NCBI RefSeq assembly: GCF_042685645.1
Contig: NZ_JBHUNX010000001.1
Location: forward strand, 3,534,001-3,598,000
Reading direction: 5' to 3'
Length of the DNA stretch: 64,000 nt
From: Salininema proteolyticum
Lineage (GTDB): Bacteria; Actinomycetota; Actinomycetes; Mycobacteriales; Micromonosporaceae
Shown: positions 43,214 through 51,131 of the stretch, in pieces
How positions within the stretch are numbered: position 1 is the stretch's first letter
Layout: each line of letters begins with the position of its first letter
The notes under the pieces: generated by a model
The model's input: the letters and a program-made list of their open reading frames with translations, nothing else
Told to the model about the DNA's origin: nothing
Database searches by the model: none
Position numbers and translations under genes: made by a program

Positions 43214-44023
43214 TCACTTCCTGACGGCGGAGAGCAGGTGCGGTCCGACGCCCAGGAGCGACGGGTCGGCCTCCATCAGCTCGGTCATGCGCAGCGCGCC
43301 CTCGCGCTGGGCGGGGTCGTCGAGGATCGACGCGAGGTGCGGGGACCAGGCGAGCTGGCCCTCGATCTGGTACTGGTGCGGGGCGGGCAGGCCGGCGGCG
43401 GTGAACTCCTCGGCGATGTCCTGGGGGCGGTGGAAGTAGGCGCGGGTGAAGATGCCCTTCGCGACGAGGTCCAGCACCCCGGTCTCGAAGTGGGCCGCGC
43501 CCTCGTCGATCGTCGGTTCCTGCTCGGGGTCGCCCGTGCTCTCGCGGGTCAGCTCGTCGAACCAGGCGGAGGCGCGGTTGATGGTCGCCACCGCGAGGAG
43601 TCCGCCGTCGCGCACGACGCGCCTTCCCTCGCGCAGGGCCGCCAGGCGGTCCTCCCTGTCCACGAGGTGGTAGAGCGGGCCCAGCATCAGGACGACGTCG
43701 AAGAACCCCGAGTCGAACTCGAGCTTCCTCGCGTCGCCCGTGACGGCCTCCACGCCGTTCAGCGTGCGGGCCGCTTCGACCTGCGCGGCGACGGGGTCGA
43801 CGAGCGTCACCGCGTGGCCGTCCTTCGCCAACCACGCGGAGTGGACCCCGGTCCCGCCTCCCACGTCCAGCACGCGGAGGTTCTCGCCGTCCATGAGGCG
43901 GCGCAAGAGGATCTGGGTCCGGAGGTACTCGAGGCGTCCGTCCGGGGGCACCACTAGTCGGTCGTTCTCTCCGAGGCGGCTGTAGAAGGCCTCGATGTCG
44001 GGGTCGAGCGCAGGGTCTTCCAT
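43214..44023 (-). CDS. class I SAM-dependent methyltransferase
   Basis: 269 residues. Motif I is LRVLDVGGGTGVHSAWLA (about residues 48-65), followed by an acidic motif II (VTLVDPVAAQVE), VTGDARKL and motif IV DVVLMLGPLYHL. The C-terminal cap (FTRAYFHRPQDIAEEF) suits a small-molecule methyltransferase of the Methyltransf_11/25 type. No TM segments. The substrate is not readable. Confidence 0.88.
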   Translation of the reverse strand: MEDPALDPDIEAFYSRLGENDRLVVPPDGRLEYLRTQILLRRLMDGENLRVLDVGGGTGVHSAWLAKDGHAVTLVDPVAAQVEAARTLNGVEAVTGDARKLEFDSGFFDVVLMLGPLYHLVDREDRLAALREGRRVVRDGGLLAVATINRASAWFDELTRESTGDPEQEPTIDEGAAHFETGVLDLVAKGIFTRAYFHRPQDIAEEFTAAGLPAPHQYQIEGQLAWSPHLASILDDPAQREGALRMTELMEADPSLLGVGPHLLSAVRK

Positions 44024-44124
44024 GTGGACAATCTACCGTTCGCGCGCCGGGACCGCATTTCCATTGTCCCGCGGCGGCGGGCGGGCCACGTCCCGCCTAC
44101 CGGCGGTGGGGAGGCTTCACTACG

Positions 44125-44847
44125 ATGGTAGGTATGAACCGCCCCCGCCGCCTCCTCCACCGGCTGACGCTCCCCCTCGTCGTGCTCCTGGCGCTCTCGG
44201 CCTGCACCGGCGGCGAGTCGGACTCCGGGGAAGGCGAGATCACCGAGGACTGCGCGGTCGAACCGTGCGACAACGGGGAAGGGGCCCCTGGGCTCGGCGC
44301 CTTCGAGATCCCCCAGGGGTACCTGGGCGTGGAGACGCTCGGCGCGCTCACACCCCGGCCGGAAGGCCCGTGGATCGACTACCTGCCCGCCGGGTCCAAG
44401 GACAACTTCTCCACCGACACCCAGGCGATCAACCTGCAGCACACGGGGAACTGGATCTCCTACGTCTCGGTCGGGCAGTACTCGCAGCTGTCGCTGGAGG
44501 CCGACACCGACGACATCGAGGACGCCGCCGACAAGGCCCTCAGCGCCTGGACCTACGGCTCGTCCTTCGAGTGCACCAAGGGCGCCGAGTACTCGCCGGT
44601 CGAGGTGACCTACACGCGCGTCGACGGCTTCCCCGCCGCCCTGGCGACCACGAAGATCACCTGGGACGACGGCGGCTCCTGCACGACCGACACCTTCGAG
44701 GACGTGGCGCTGCTCCTGGTCGAGCTGGAGGACGGCGAGGTCTTCGCCGGGACCGCCTCGATCCCCGAGTCCGGGACGGAGTACTACGACGCGGCCCTGG
44801 ACGCCCTGCTGCAGACGACCTTCCACGACCGCGAGACCCTGATGTAG
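44125..44847 (+). CDS. putative lipoprotein, unknown
   Basis: About 240 residues. A signal (RLLHRLTLPLVVLLALSAC) ends in a lipobox with Cys at about residue 30. The mature protein is acidic, starts with a Gly/Ser/Glu linker and has paired Cys (CAVEPC; FEC...SC). No domain recognised. ATG 44125 has GGAGG about 11 bases upstream; ATG 44134 (MNRPRR) is a plausible leaderless start with TACGAT at 44121. Confidence 0.7.
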   Translation: MVGMNRPRRLLHRLTLPLVVLLALSACTGGESDSGEGEITEDCAVEPCDNGEGAPGLGAFEIPQGYLGVETLGALTPRPEGPWIDYLPAGSKDNFSTDTQAINLQHTGNWISYVSVGQYSQLSLEADTDDIEDAADKALSAWTYGSSFECTKGAEYSPVEVTYTRVDGFPAALATTKITWDDGGSCTTDTFEDVALLLVELEDGEVFAGTASIPESGTEYYDAALDALLQTTFHDRETLM

Positions 44848-44966
44848 GACGCGCCGAAAGGCCGGAGACCGTTCGCGAGAACGATCCCCGGCCCGTTTCG
44901 TCGGGTATCGGCGGCGGCACCGCGCGGCAGGCGATACTGACGGGAGCGTTCAGCCGTAGAAGCGGG

Positions 44967-45518
44967 TCAGTCGTCGAGAGCGGCCAGCCCGGCCTCGGCG
45001 ATGGCCTCGTCGATCATGCCGTCGGGCGCTCCCGCGACTCCGACGCCGGCGACGGGCACGCCGTCGAACGCGGCCGGGGCCCCGCCGGGCAGGAAGAGCG
45101 TGCCGGGGATGTCGTCGATGTTCGGGCCGTTGCCCTTGAGGTTCTTGGACAGCTCGCTGGTGTTGTTGTTCCAGGCGACGGCGGTGTAGGCCTTCTGCTG
45201 CGCGGACTGCTCCGACTGCGGGCCGGCGCCGTTCATCTTGATCAGGCCGACGGTGTTGCCGTCGCGGTCGACCACGGCGACCGTGACGCGCTGGTCCTGC
45301 TTCTCGGCCTCTGCGACGGCGGCGTCGAGCACGTCCAGGACCGCTTCCTGCGTGAGCGAGCTGGACTGGGAGACGTCGGCGTCGGCCACGTCGGCGACCG
45401 GGACGGCCTCGATCGTCTCGGCCTCCTCGCCCCCGGCCACTCCGTAGGCTCCCAGGCCGATCGCTCCCGCCGCGACGAACGCCGCGACGCCGGAGCCGAT
45501 GATGGTGCGCTTCTTCAT
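44967..45518 (-). CDS. hbpS: secreted HbpS/GlcG-family heme-binding-like protein
   Basis: 183 residues. A signal or anchor (KKRTIIGSGVAAFVAAGAIGLGAYG) precedes an acidic linker and the GlcG/HbpS (DUF336) domain: LTQEAVLDVLDAAVAEAEKQDQRVTVAVVDRDGNTVG, SAQQKAYTAVAWNNNTSEL, PGTLFLPGGAPA, VAGVGVAGAPDGMIDEAIAEAGLAAL. In Streptomyces reticuli HbpS binds heme outside the cell and modulates the SenS kinase. Here it is divergent from a SenS-like kinase gene, the same pairing. Confidence 0.88.
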   Translation of the reverse strand: MKKRTIIGSGVAAFVAAGAIGLGAYGVAGGEEAETIEAVPVADVADADVSQSSSLTQEAVLDVLDAAVAEAEKQDQRVTVAVVDRDGNTVGLIKMNGAGPQSEQSAQQKAYTAVAWNNNTSELSKNLKGNGPNIDDIPGTLFLPGGAPAAFDGVPVAGVGVAGAPDGMIDEAIAEAGLAALDD

Positions 45519-45741
45519 GGGTCTGCTCCTCGAATCTTCGGGTCAACGCCGGGGATCGCCCCCGACTCCGCTCCAGTCTCCGGTTCCGCGGGTCTCCGGA
45601 CATCGCACTCGCCTCCGATTCCCGACCCCACCTCCGGTCCAGGGGGCGTACAACTTTCCATGGATGCGGCGTCCCACCCCGCGAGTCATCCTCGAGGACA
45701 TAGAATTCCCCCTGACCCGCGCCAACGGAAAGCGGTGAGAG

Positions 45742-46905
45742 ATGCGCTGGAAGAGGCCGACCCGGCCGGTCGACACGGCCATGACCGCCGGCTTCTACGT
45801 CCTGCTCGCCGCCTCGGCCGCGCGCCTGGGATTCCGCCACGAACTGGACGACCGCCTCACGGTCGTCTCACTGGCCCTGGCCGGGGTGCTGGCGGTCGTC
45901 TACGGCATCGGCATCGCCTTCCGCACGCGGCTGGGCGGGGCGGCCGTGTCGTGGCTCCTGGCAGTGCTGGCGCTGTACATAGTGCTGGCGCTCTTCGCCC
46001 CGGCCTTCGCGTGGTGCGCGATCCCCCTGTACTTCCTGTGCATCCAGACCTTCCCGCGCGGGCTGACCATCGTCGCCGCCGTCGCGCTGACGGGCGCCGT
46101 CATCGTCGGGCAGCTGCGGATCTCCCACGTCCTCGAGCCCAGCCTCGTCCTCGCCCCCATCGGGATCGCCGCGGTCATCACCTCGGTCATGTGGGCGCTC
46201 GACGACGGCATCCGCAGGCGGGAGCAGCTGATCGACCAACTGCTGTCGACCGAGGACAGCCTGGCGCAGACACGGGCCGAGCGCGCCGTCCTCGAGGAGA
46301 GGCAGCGCCTGGCCGGGGAGATCCACGACACCCTCGCCCAGGGACTCTCGTCGATCAGCCTCCTGCTGCAGGCCTCCCAGCGCAGCGGGGAACCGGGGCG
46401 CTCCGCCCATGTGGAGCAGGCCGAGCAGGTGGCCGAGGAGAACCTGGCCGAGGCGCGGCAGTTCGTCTCGGGCCTCACCTCACCCCTGCTCCGAGACCGG
46501 CCGCTTGCCGACGCCCTGCACGACCTGGCGGCGAACTTCGAGCACCGCTTTCCGCTGACGGTCCGGTTCCACGAGGAGGGCGAGCGCCTCCGACTCCCGG
46601 CCGCGACCGCCGCGGCGCTTCTGCGGGTCGCCCAGGGGGCGCTGGCCAATATCGTGGAGCACGCCCGGGCCGACGAGGCCGCGGTGACCCTGACCTATCT
46701 CGACGGGGCGGTGAACCTGGACGTCCTGGACGACGGCATCGGGATCGGGGAGGGCGCCTCCGACCGGTCCCGTCCCGGGCGCGGTTTCGGGATCGCCACC
46801 ATGCGCCGCCGCGTCGAGGACGTCGGCGGCACGCTCCAGGTGGAGAGCCCGGCGGCGGGTACCGTCATCACCGCCTCCGTTCCCCTGCGAGAGGAGACAC
46901 CGTGA
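45742..46905 (+). CDS. senS: SenS-like sensor histidine kinase
   Basis: 387 residues. Five or six hydrophobic segments fill residues 12-155. A linker coil then leads to HisKA_3: ERQRLAGEIHDTLAQGLSSISLL with phospho-acceptor His195. The ATP-binding lobe has the N-box-like GALANIVEHA, DDGIGIG and GFGIATMRRRVEDVGG. This is the NarL-partner kinase class to which SenS belongs. Its stop overlaps the regulator start (GTGA), and HbpS is divergent 223 bases away. It should sense redox/heme stress through HbpS; the ligand is inferred from neighbours. Confidence 0.9.
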   Translation: MRWKRPTRPVDTAMTAGFYVLLAASAARLGFRHELDDRLTVVSLALAGVLAVVYGIGIAFRTRLGGAAVSWLLAVLALYIVLALFAPAFAWCAIPLYFLCIQTFPRGLTIVAAVALTGAVIVGQLRISHVLEPSLVLAPIGIAAVITSVMWALDDGIRRREQLIDQLLSTEDSLAQTRAERAVLEERQRLAGEIHDTLAQGLSSISLLLQASQRSGEPGRSAHVEQAEQVAEENLAEARQFVSGLTSPLLRDRPLADALHDLAANFEHRFPLTVRFHEEGERLRLPAATAAALLRVAQGALANIVEHARADEAAVTLTYLDGAVNLDVLDDGIGIGEGASDRSRPGRGFGIATMRRRVEDVGGTLQVESPAAGTVITASVPLREETP

Positions 46906-47528
46906 TCGACCTGCTGCTCGTGGACGACCATCCCGTGGTCCAGGCCGGACTCGCCGCGCTGTTGGACGGCGAGGAGGGGTTCTCGGTCGTCGGGCGCGCC
47001 GCCGACGCCGACGGCGCCCTTGAGGCCGCCCGGAGGCTCCGGCCCGACCTGGTGCTGATGGACATCCAGTTGGCGGGCGCCACCGACGGGATCGAGGCGA
47101 CCCGGCTGCTCAGGCGGCTGGACCCCGCTCCCCAGGTACTCGTCCTGACGACCTTCGACTCCGACGACGACGTCCGCCGTGCCGTGGACGCCGGGGCCGT
47201 CGGCTATCTGCTCAAGGCGTGCCCGCCCGAGGAGCTGTTCGCGGCGGTCCGGTCGGCGGCGGCCGGGGAGAACGTCCTGTCGCCGCGACTGGCCTCGCGC
47301 ATGATGCGGAACATGACGGCCAAGCGGGACGCCCTGACCGCGCGCGAGGTGGAGATCGTCAAGCTCATGGCCGACGGCCTGTCCAACGCGGACATCGCCT
47401 CGCGGCTGTTCATCTCGGAGGCGACGGTCAAGTCCCACCTGGTGCACATCTTCCGCAAGCTGGAGGTCAAGAGACGGACCGCGGCCGTGGCCGAGGCGAG
47501 ACGTCAAGGGGCCATCCGCGGGGTCTAG
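46902..47528 (+). CDS. senR: SenR-like LuxR/NarL response regulator
   Basis: 208 residues. Receiver domain: LLLVDDHPVVQAGLAALL acidic pocket, phospho-acceptor Asp54 in LVLMDIQL, LTTFDSDDDVRRAVDAGAVGYLLK. The LuxR-type HTH is at about 140-200: LTAREVEIVKLMADGLSNADIASRLFISEATVKSHLVHIFRKL. GTG start overlaps the kinase stop. It probably controls the divergent hbpS and oxidative-stress genes. Confidence 0.92.
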   Translation: MIDLLLVDDHPVVQAGLAALLDGEEGFSVVGRAADADGALEAARRLRPDLVLMDIQLAGATDGIEATRLLRRLDPAPQVLVLTTFDSDDDVRRAVDAGAVGYLLKACPPEELFAAVRSAAAGENVLSPRLASRMMRNMTAKRDALTAREVEIVKLMADGLSNADIASRLFISEATVKSHLVHIFRKLEVKRRTAAVAEARRQGAIRGV

Positions 47529-47574
47529 CCCGCACGAGCGCCCCCGGAGGGCGATGAGCGTCGACGGGCCCTCC

Positions 47575-48000
47575 TCAGGCGCGATCCGGCCGGACCTCCC
47601 GACGGCGCCCGTTGCGCAGCGCGATCGTCGACAGGACCGCCGCGGCCGCCCAGACCACCGGGCCCGAGAGGCCCCCGGCGAGGTCGACGTGCCCGGGCCG
47701 GACGAGCACCAGGAGGAACGCGATGTCGATGGCGCCGAGGACGACCAGGTTGAGCCAGTAGCCGAAGAGGTCGTTGCGCCGGTTCAGGACGAGCCCGACG
47801 GCGATGGCCTGCGCGCCGAACACGATCGCGCAGAGGAAGAACATCAGGCTCTCGGCCTCGAGCTCGCCGCGCGGGTCAAGGCCGGAGGCGGCCATGACGG
47901 CGCCGAGCCCGAGGTGGAGCACGCCCCAGACGCAGTAGAGGATCGCGGCGGCCGTGGCGGCCGCGCCTCCTTCGCGTCGCGTGGAACTGATATTATTCAC
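47575..48000 (-). CDS. four-span membrane protein, divergent from MarR regulator
   Basis: About 141 residues with four hydrophobic segments (TAAAILYCVWGVLHLGLGAVMAA, LMFFLCAIVFGAQAIAVGLVL, WLNLVVLGAIDIAFLLVLV, VVWAAAAVLSTIAL). No named family is recognised; length and topology are like small DoxX/DUF-type proteins. The likely start is GTG at 48000 inside a palindrome; ATG 48018 is an alternative. It is the probable target of the MarR gene starting 4 bases away in the opposite direction. Confidence 0.7.
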   Translation of the reverse strand: MNNISSTRREGGAAATAAAILYCVWGVLHLGLGAVMAASGLDPRGELEAESLMFFLCAIVFGAQAIAVGLVLNRRNDLFGYWLNLVVLGAIDIAFLLVLVRPGHVDLAGGLSGPVVWAAAAVLSTIALRNGRRREVRPDRA

Positions 48001-48024
48001 ACCGTGAATGATACACATGGTGTA
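47995..48024. promoter_or_regulatory. overlapping palindromes at divergent starts (MarR operator)
   Basis: ATTCAC-ACC-GTGAAT (47995-48009) is a perfect inverted repeat whose two GTG triplets are the start codons of the two divergent genes. A second one, TACAC-ATG-GTGTA, lies at 48012-48024. The layout fits autoregulation by the MarR protein. Confidence 0.65.
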
Positions 48025-48480
48025 CTACCTTCTCCGGGTCCGTCGGCCGATCCGATCCGAGCGGTCCGCCGGCTCCACGCCGCCACGGAGACGCTCTTCG
48101 ACGGTGTGGCCCTCCGCCTCGGCGTCAACCGCAACGACCTGCGCTGCATGGAAGTGATCCAGCGCGAACAGCCGATCTCCCCGAAAAGGCTGTCCGAGGC
48201 GGGCGGACTGAGCCCCGCAGCCGTCACCAAGGTTCTCGACCGCCTGGAGCGGGCCGGCTTCGCCGAGCGAGTCCCTGACGCCGACGACCGGAGGTCGGTG
48301 CGGATCATCGCCACGGACAACAGGGAAGACGAACGCCGGGAGCTGTGGCGAGAGGTCGACTCCTCCGCCCGCGCGGTCTTCGACCGCCTGTCTCCGTCCG
48401 AGCGGGAGCTCGTGACGGGCGTCCTCTCCGATCTCGAAGAGGTCTACCGGAGCGCCGCCGCCGATCTGGCGGAGGAGTGA
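48004..48480 (+). CDS. MarR-family transcriptional regulator
   Basis: 158 residues with winged HTH: LRCMEVIQREQPISPKRLSEAGGLSPAAVTKVLDRLERAGFAERVPDADDRRSVRI, flanked by dimerisation helices. The wing DADDRRSVRI is typical. GTG at 48004 is the only sensible start. It likely represses itself and the divergent membrane gene by binding the palindromes over both starts. The ligand is unknown. Confidence 0.88.
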   Translation: MNDTHGVLPSPGPSADPIRAVRRLHAATETLFDGVALRLGVNRNDLRCMEVIQREQPISPKRLSEAGGLSPAAVTKVLDRLERAGFAERVPDADDRRSVRIIATDNREDERRELWREVDSSARAVFDRLSPSERELVTGVLSDLEEVYRSAAADLAEE

Positions 48481-48496
48481 GGAGCGGCCCGGGCCC

Positions 48497-49252
48497 TCAA
48501 CCCCGCCGCCTGCGCGTCCGCGTGGCCGCCACCGGGTCGACGCGGTCGCCGCTCCACCCCTCGACGGCCGCCAAAGTCTCGTCGTAGCCGTCCATGACGT
48601 GCTCGTAGGTCAGCCTCTCGGCCGCCGCCGCGTCCCCGTCGCGAATGGCGGCGTAGATCGACCGGTGCTCCTCGGCCTGGTGGTGGGCGCCGCGCTCGCT
48701 GGTCAGGTGGAAGAGCCAGCGCAGCCGCACCAGCATGGGCCGCATGCTCTGTTCCAGCAGCCCGCTGGAGGCCGCCTCCATCAACAGCCGGTGGAAGACC
48801 GCGTTCCGGTCGGTCTGGTCGACGTCGCGGCCGCCGGCGGTCTCCGCCCCGCCGTCCTCGCGAACCCCGGCGCCGCTCGCAGGGCCGGCCGGCCCTCCCC
48901 CGTCTCCCGCATCGGCGCCGACGTGCTCGCACGCCGACCGCAACCGCTCCAGCTGCGCGTCCGTCCGCCGCTCCGCCGCCCGGGAGGCGGCCAGCGGCTC
49001 CAAACGCCCCCGCAGGTCGAACAGGTCCCGCACGCTCTCCCCGTCCCAGGTGCCGACGATGGTCCCCTGCCCGGCGACCTTGGTGACGAGCCCGTCGACC
49101 TCCAACCGGTTGAGCGCCTCTCGCAGGGGGATGCGCGACAGCCCCAGCTCCTCGGCCAGGTCCCGCTCCACGATCCGCTGCCCCGGCCGGTACTCCAGGT
49201 GCACGATCCGGCGGGTGACCTCTTCGATCGCCTCGGCCCGACGACTGCCCAT
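48497..49252 (-). CDS. GntR-family regulator, FCD subfamily
   Basis: 251 residues. The N-terminal wHTH reads AIEEVTRRIVHLEYRPGQRIVERDLAEELGLSRIPLREALNRLEVDGLV. The FCD effector domain follows (DLFDLRGRLEPLAASRAAE ... AVFHRLLMEAASSGLL ... EEHRSIYAAIRDGDAAAAERLTYEH), with metal/ligand His and Arg residues. It is interrupted at about residues 110-142 by a Gly/Ala/Asp-rich insertion unlike the family. Divergent from the amidohydrolase gene; two palindromic operators lie between. Confidence 0.88.
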   Translation of the reverse strand: MGSRRAEAIEEVTRRIVHLEYRPGQRIVERDLAEELGLSRIPLREALNRLEVDGLVTKVAGQGTIVGTWDGESVRDLFDLRGRLEPLAASRAAERRTDAQLERLRSACEHVGADAGDGGGPAGPASGAGVREDGGAETAGGRDVDQTDRNAVFHRLLMEAASSGLLEQSMRPMLVRLRWLFHLTSERGAHHQAEEHRSIYAAIRDGDAAAAERLTYEHVMDGYDETLAAVEGWSGDRVDPVAATRTRRRRG

Positions 49253-49330
49253 CCGCGATCCTCCGCTCACGCTCCGACGCCTCCACGGTCCACTGCCCCC
49301 GCGAACTGGGGTTTGCCGGGACCGAGTCAA

Positions 49331-49361
49331 TGGTATACCATGAGACATTAGTGGTATACCG
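49331..49361. promoter_or_regulatory. paired GntR operators
   Basis: TGGTATACCA at 49331-49340 and TGGTATACCG at 49352-49361 are 21 bases apart start to start, two helical turns. The sequence fits the T-GTATAC-A core bound by FCD-type GntR proteins, and the site is just upstream of the amidohydrolase start. Confidence 0.8.
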
Positions 49362-49381
49362 TTAACCGAGGAGGGAACGCC

Positions 49382-50569
49382 ATGGCCGACCTGAGACTGC
49401 GGAACGCCCGCCTGTGGGGCACCGAGGGACTGTCCGACGTGACGATCGAGGACGGGAGGATCGCCGACGTCGACACCGCCTCCGGCGAGGCGGAGACGGC
49501 CGGACCCGACACCGTCGACCTCGAAGGCGCCCTCGTCATCCCCGGACTCGTCGACGCCCACGCCCACGTCGACAAGACCCTCTTCGGCGGCCCCTGGGTC
49601 CCGCGCACAGCCGGCCCCGGACTCGCCGCCGCCATCGAGTACGGCGCCACCGAACGCGTCAAGTACGGCGTCCCCAACCCCGACTACATCACCGCGCTCC
49701 TCACCAACATGGCCGTCCACGGCACCACCCGGACCCGCTCCCACGTCGACATCGACCCCGGCCTGGGCATCGACGCAGTGCACGCCGTCCGCGAGGCGGT
49801 CGAGCGCTTGGAGGGCCGCGTCGACATGCAGATGGTCGCCTTCCCGCAGACCGGACTCCTCGTCAGCCCCGGCACCGAGGAGCTCATGAACGAGGCGCTC
49901 GCGGCCGGCGTCGAGTACGTCGGCGGCATCGACCCGGGCGGCTTCGACGGCGACGCGGTCAAGCACCTGGACGTGGTCTTCGAGATGGCCGAGCGGCACG
50001 GAGCGGGCGTCGACATCCACGTCCACGACGGCGACAACCTGGGCGTCCACGAGTTCGACCTCATCATCGAGCGGACCAGGGCCCTGTCCATGCAGGGCAG
50101 GGTGACCATCAGCCACGCCTTCGCCCTCTACGACGCGGCCGGAGCCGTGCGGGAGCGGCTCATCGAGCAGCTGGCCGAGAACCGCATCTCCGTGACCTCC
50201 GTGGCGCCCAAGAAGGTCCTGCCGCTCAAGGAGCTCGACTCGGCGGGCGTGCGCACCGGCATCGGCAACGACGGCGTGCGCGACCTCTGGTCCCCCTACG
50301 GCACGGGCGAGATGCTGGAGCGGACCCTGTGGTTCGCTCGCAACTCGGGCTTCAGCAGGGACGAGGACATCGAGCTCGCCCTCGACGCGGCCACCTTCGG
50401 AGGAGCCGAGATCACCGGCGCCGAGGACTACGGCCTTTCGGCGGGATCGAAGGCGGACCTGGTCGCCGTCCCGGCCCGCAACGCCGCCGAGGCCGTCATG
50501 ACCCACCCGACGCCGACGGTGGTCGTCAAGGGCGGCAAGGTCACCGCCCGGAACGGCGTCCTGGCCTGA
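49382..50569 (+). CDS. cytosine deaminase-like amidohydrolase
   Basis: 395 residues, amidohydrolase TIM barrel of the CodA branch. Metal ligands: HAHVDKT (about residues 60-66, with the extra Lys-Thr typical of CodA-like enzymes), SHVDID, VDIHVHDGDN (about 220), SHAF (about 244) and GIGNDGVRDLW (about 300) with the catalytic Asp. An N- and C-terminal beta-sandwich brackets the barrel. Substrate may be cytosine, isoguanine or another N-heterocycle. Expression is probably relieved from the divergent GntR repressor by the substrate. Confidence 0.87.
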   Translation: MADLRLRNARLWGTEGLSDVTIEDGRIADVDTASGEAETAGPDTVDLEGALVIPGLVDAHAHVDKTLFGGPWVPRTAGPGLAAAIEYGATERVKYGVPNPDYITALLTNMAVHGTTRTRSHVDIDPGLGIDAVHAVREAVERLEGRVDMQMVAFPQTGLLVSPGTEELMNEALAAGVEYVGGIDPGGFDGDAVKHLDVVFEMAERHGAGVDIHVHDGDNLGVHEFDLIIERTRALSMQGRVTISHAFALYDAAGAVRERLIEQLAENRISVTSVAPKKVLPLKELDSAGVRTGIGNDGVRDLWSPYGTGEMLERTLWFARNSGFSRDEDIELALDAATFGGAEITGAEDYGLSAGSKADLVAVPARNAAEAVMTHPTPTVVVKGGKVTARNGVLA

Positions 50570-50592
50570 GGCCGGGGCGGGACGGACCCTCC

Positions 50593-50629
50593 AGGGCCGC
50601 GAGCGGATCTCACCTCCGCTTGCGGCCCT
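50593..50629 (+). terminator. terminator overlapping the convergent Smr gene end
   Basis: A 15-bp stem with one G-T pair (50593-50607 with 50615-50629), followed by TTT. It ends the amidohydrolase transcript and overlaps the last codons of the convergent Smr gene. Confidence 0.7.
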
Positions 50630-50900
50630 TTCCCTTTCCGGGCCTCTCGTGCTTGAAGTAGACGAAGAGGCGCCCGAAGTTCTTGGAGTCCTTGTCGATC
50701 CGGTGGTACTGCGCCTTGATCTCCTTCTGGTCCAGGAAGCGCAGCACCTTCTTCTTCAGCTGCCCCGACCCCTTTCCGGGGATGATCTCGACGGTGTCGA
50801 TGCGCTTCTCCACCGCCTCGCGGATGACGTCGCGCAGCGCCTTGTCAATTTCCCGACTCTTATTGAAGATGTCGTGCAGGTCCAGAACGAGCTTCGCCAT
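50610..50900 (-). CDS. Smr-domain protein
   Basis: 96 residues: VLDLHDIFNKSREIDKALRDVIREAVEKRIDTVEIIPGKGSGQLKKKVLRFL carries the LDLH start and IIPGKGSG motif of the small MutS-related domain, which cuts or binds nucleic acids. A basic tail (PGKGKGRKRR) would aid nucleic acid binding. It stands alone, not fused to MutS2. ATG 50900 is the only start. Confidence 0.88.
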   Translation of the reverse strand: MAKLVLDLHDIFNKSREIDKALRDVIREAVEKRIDTVEIIPGKGSGQLKKKVLRFLDQKEIKAQYHRIDKDSKNFGRLFVYFKHERPGKGKGRKRR

Positions 50901-51131
50901 GCCCCCATTGTCCCTCGGACGCGCCGTGCGCGGCGAGGACGGCCCCCGCCGCGCGCCAGCGCCCCCGAACGGCCGCTCCCGCAGAGAAACCGTAGAGGTT
51001 GTTTCCCGTCGGACCCCGCTCCTACACTCGTTACCGGCCGCCTCCGCCCGTGCGTGAGCGGCCACCCACTGCCCTGGTAGGGGAAGGCCGCCGCGGGGTA
51101 CCTTTCCTAAGGAACTTTTGAAGGAGTAGTC

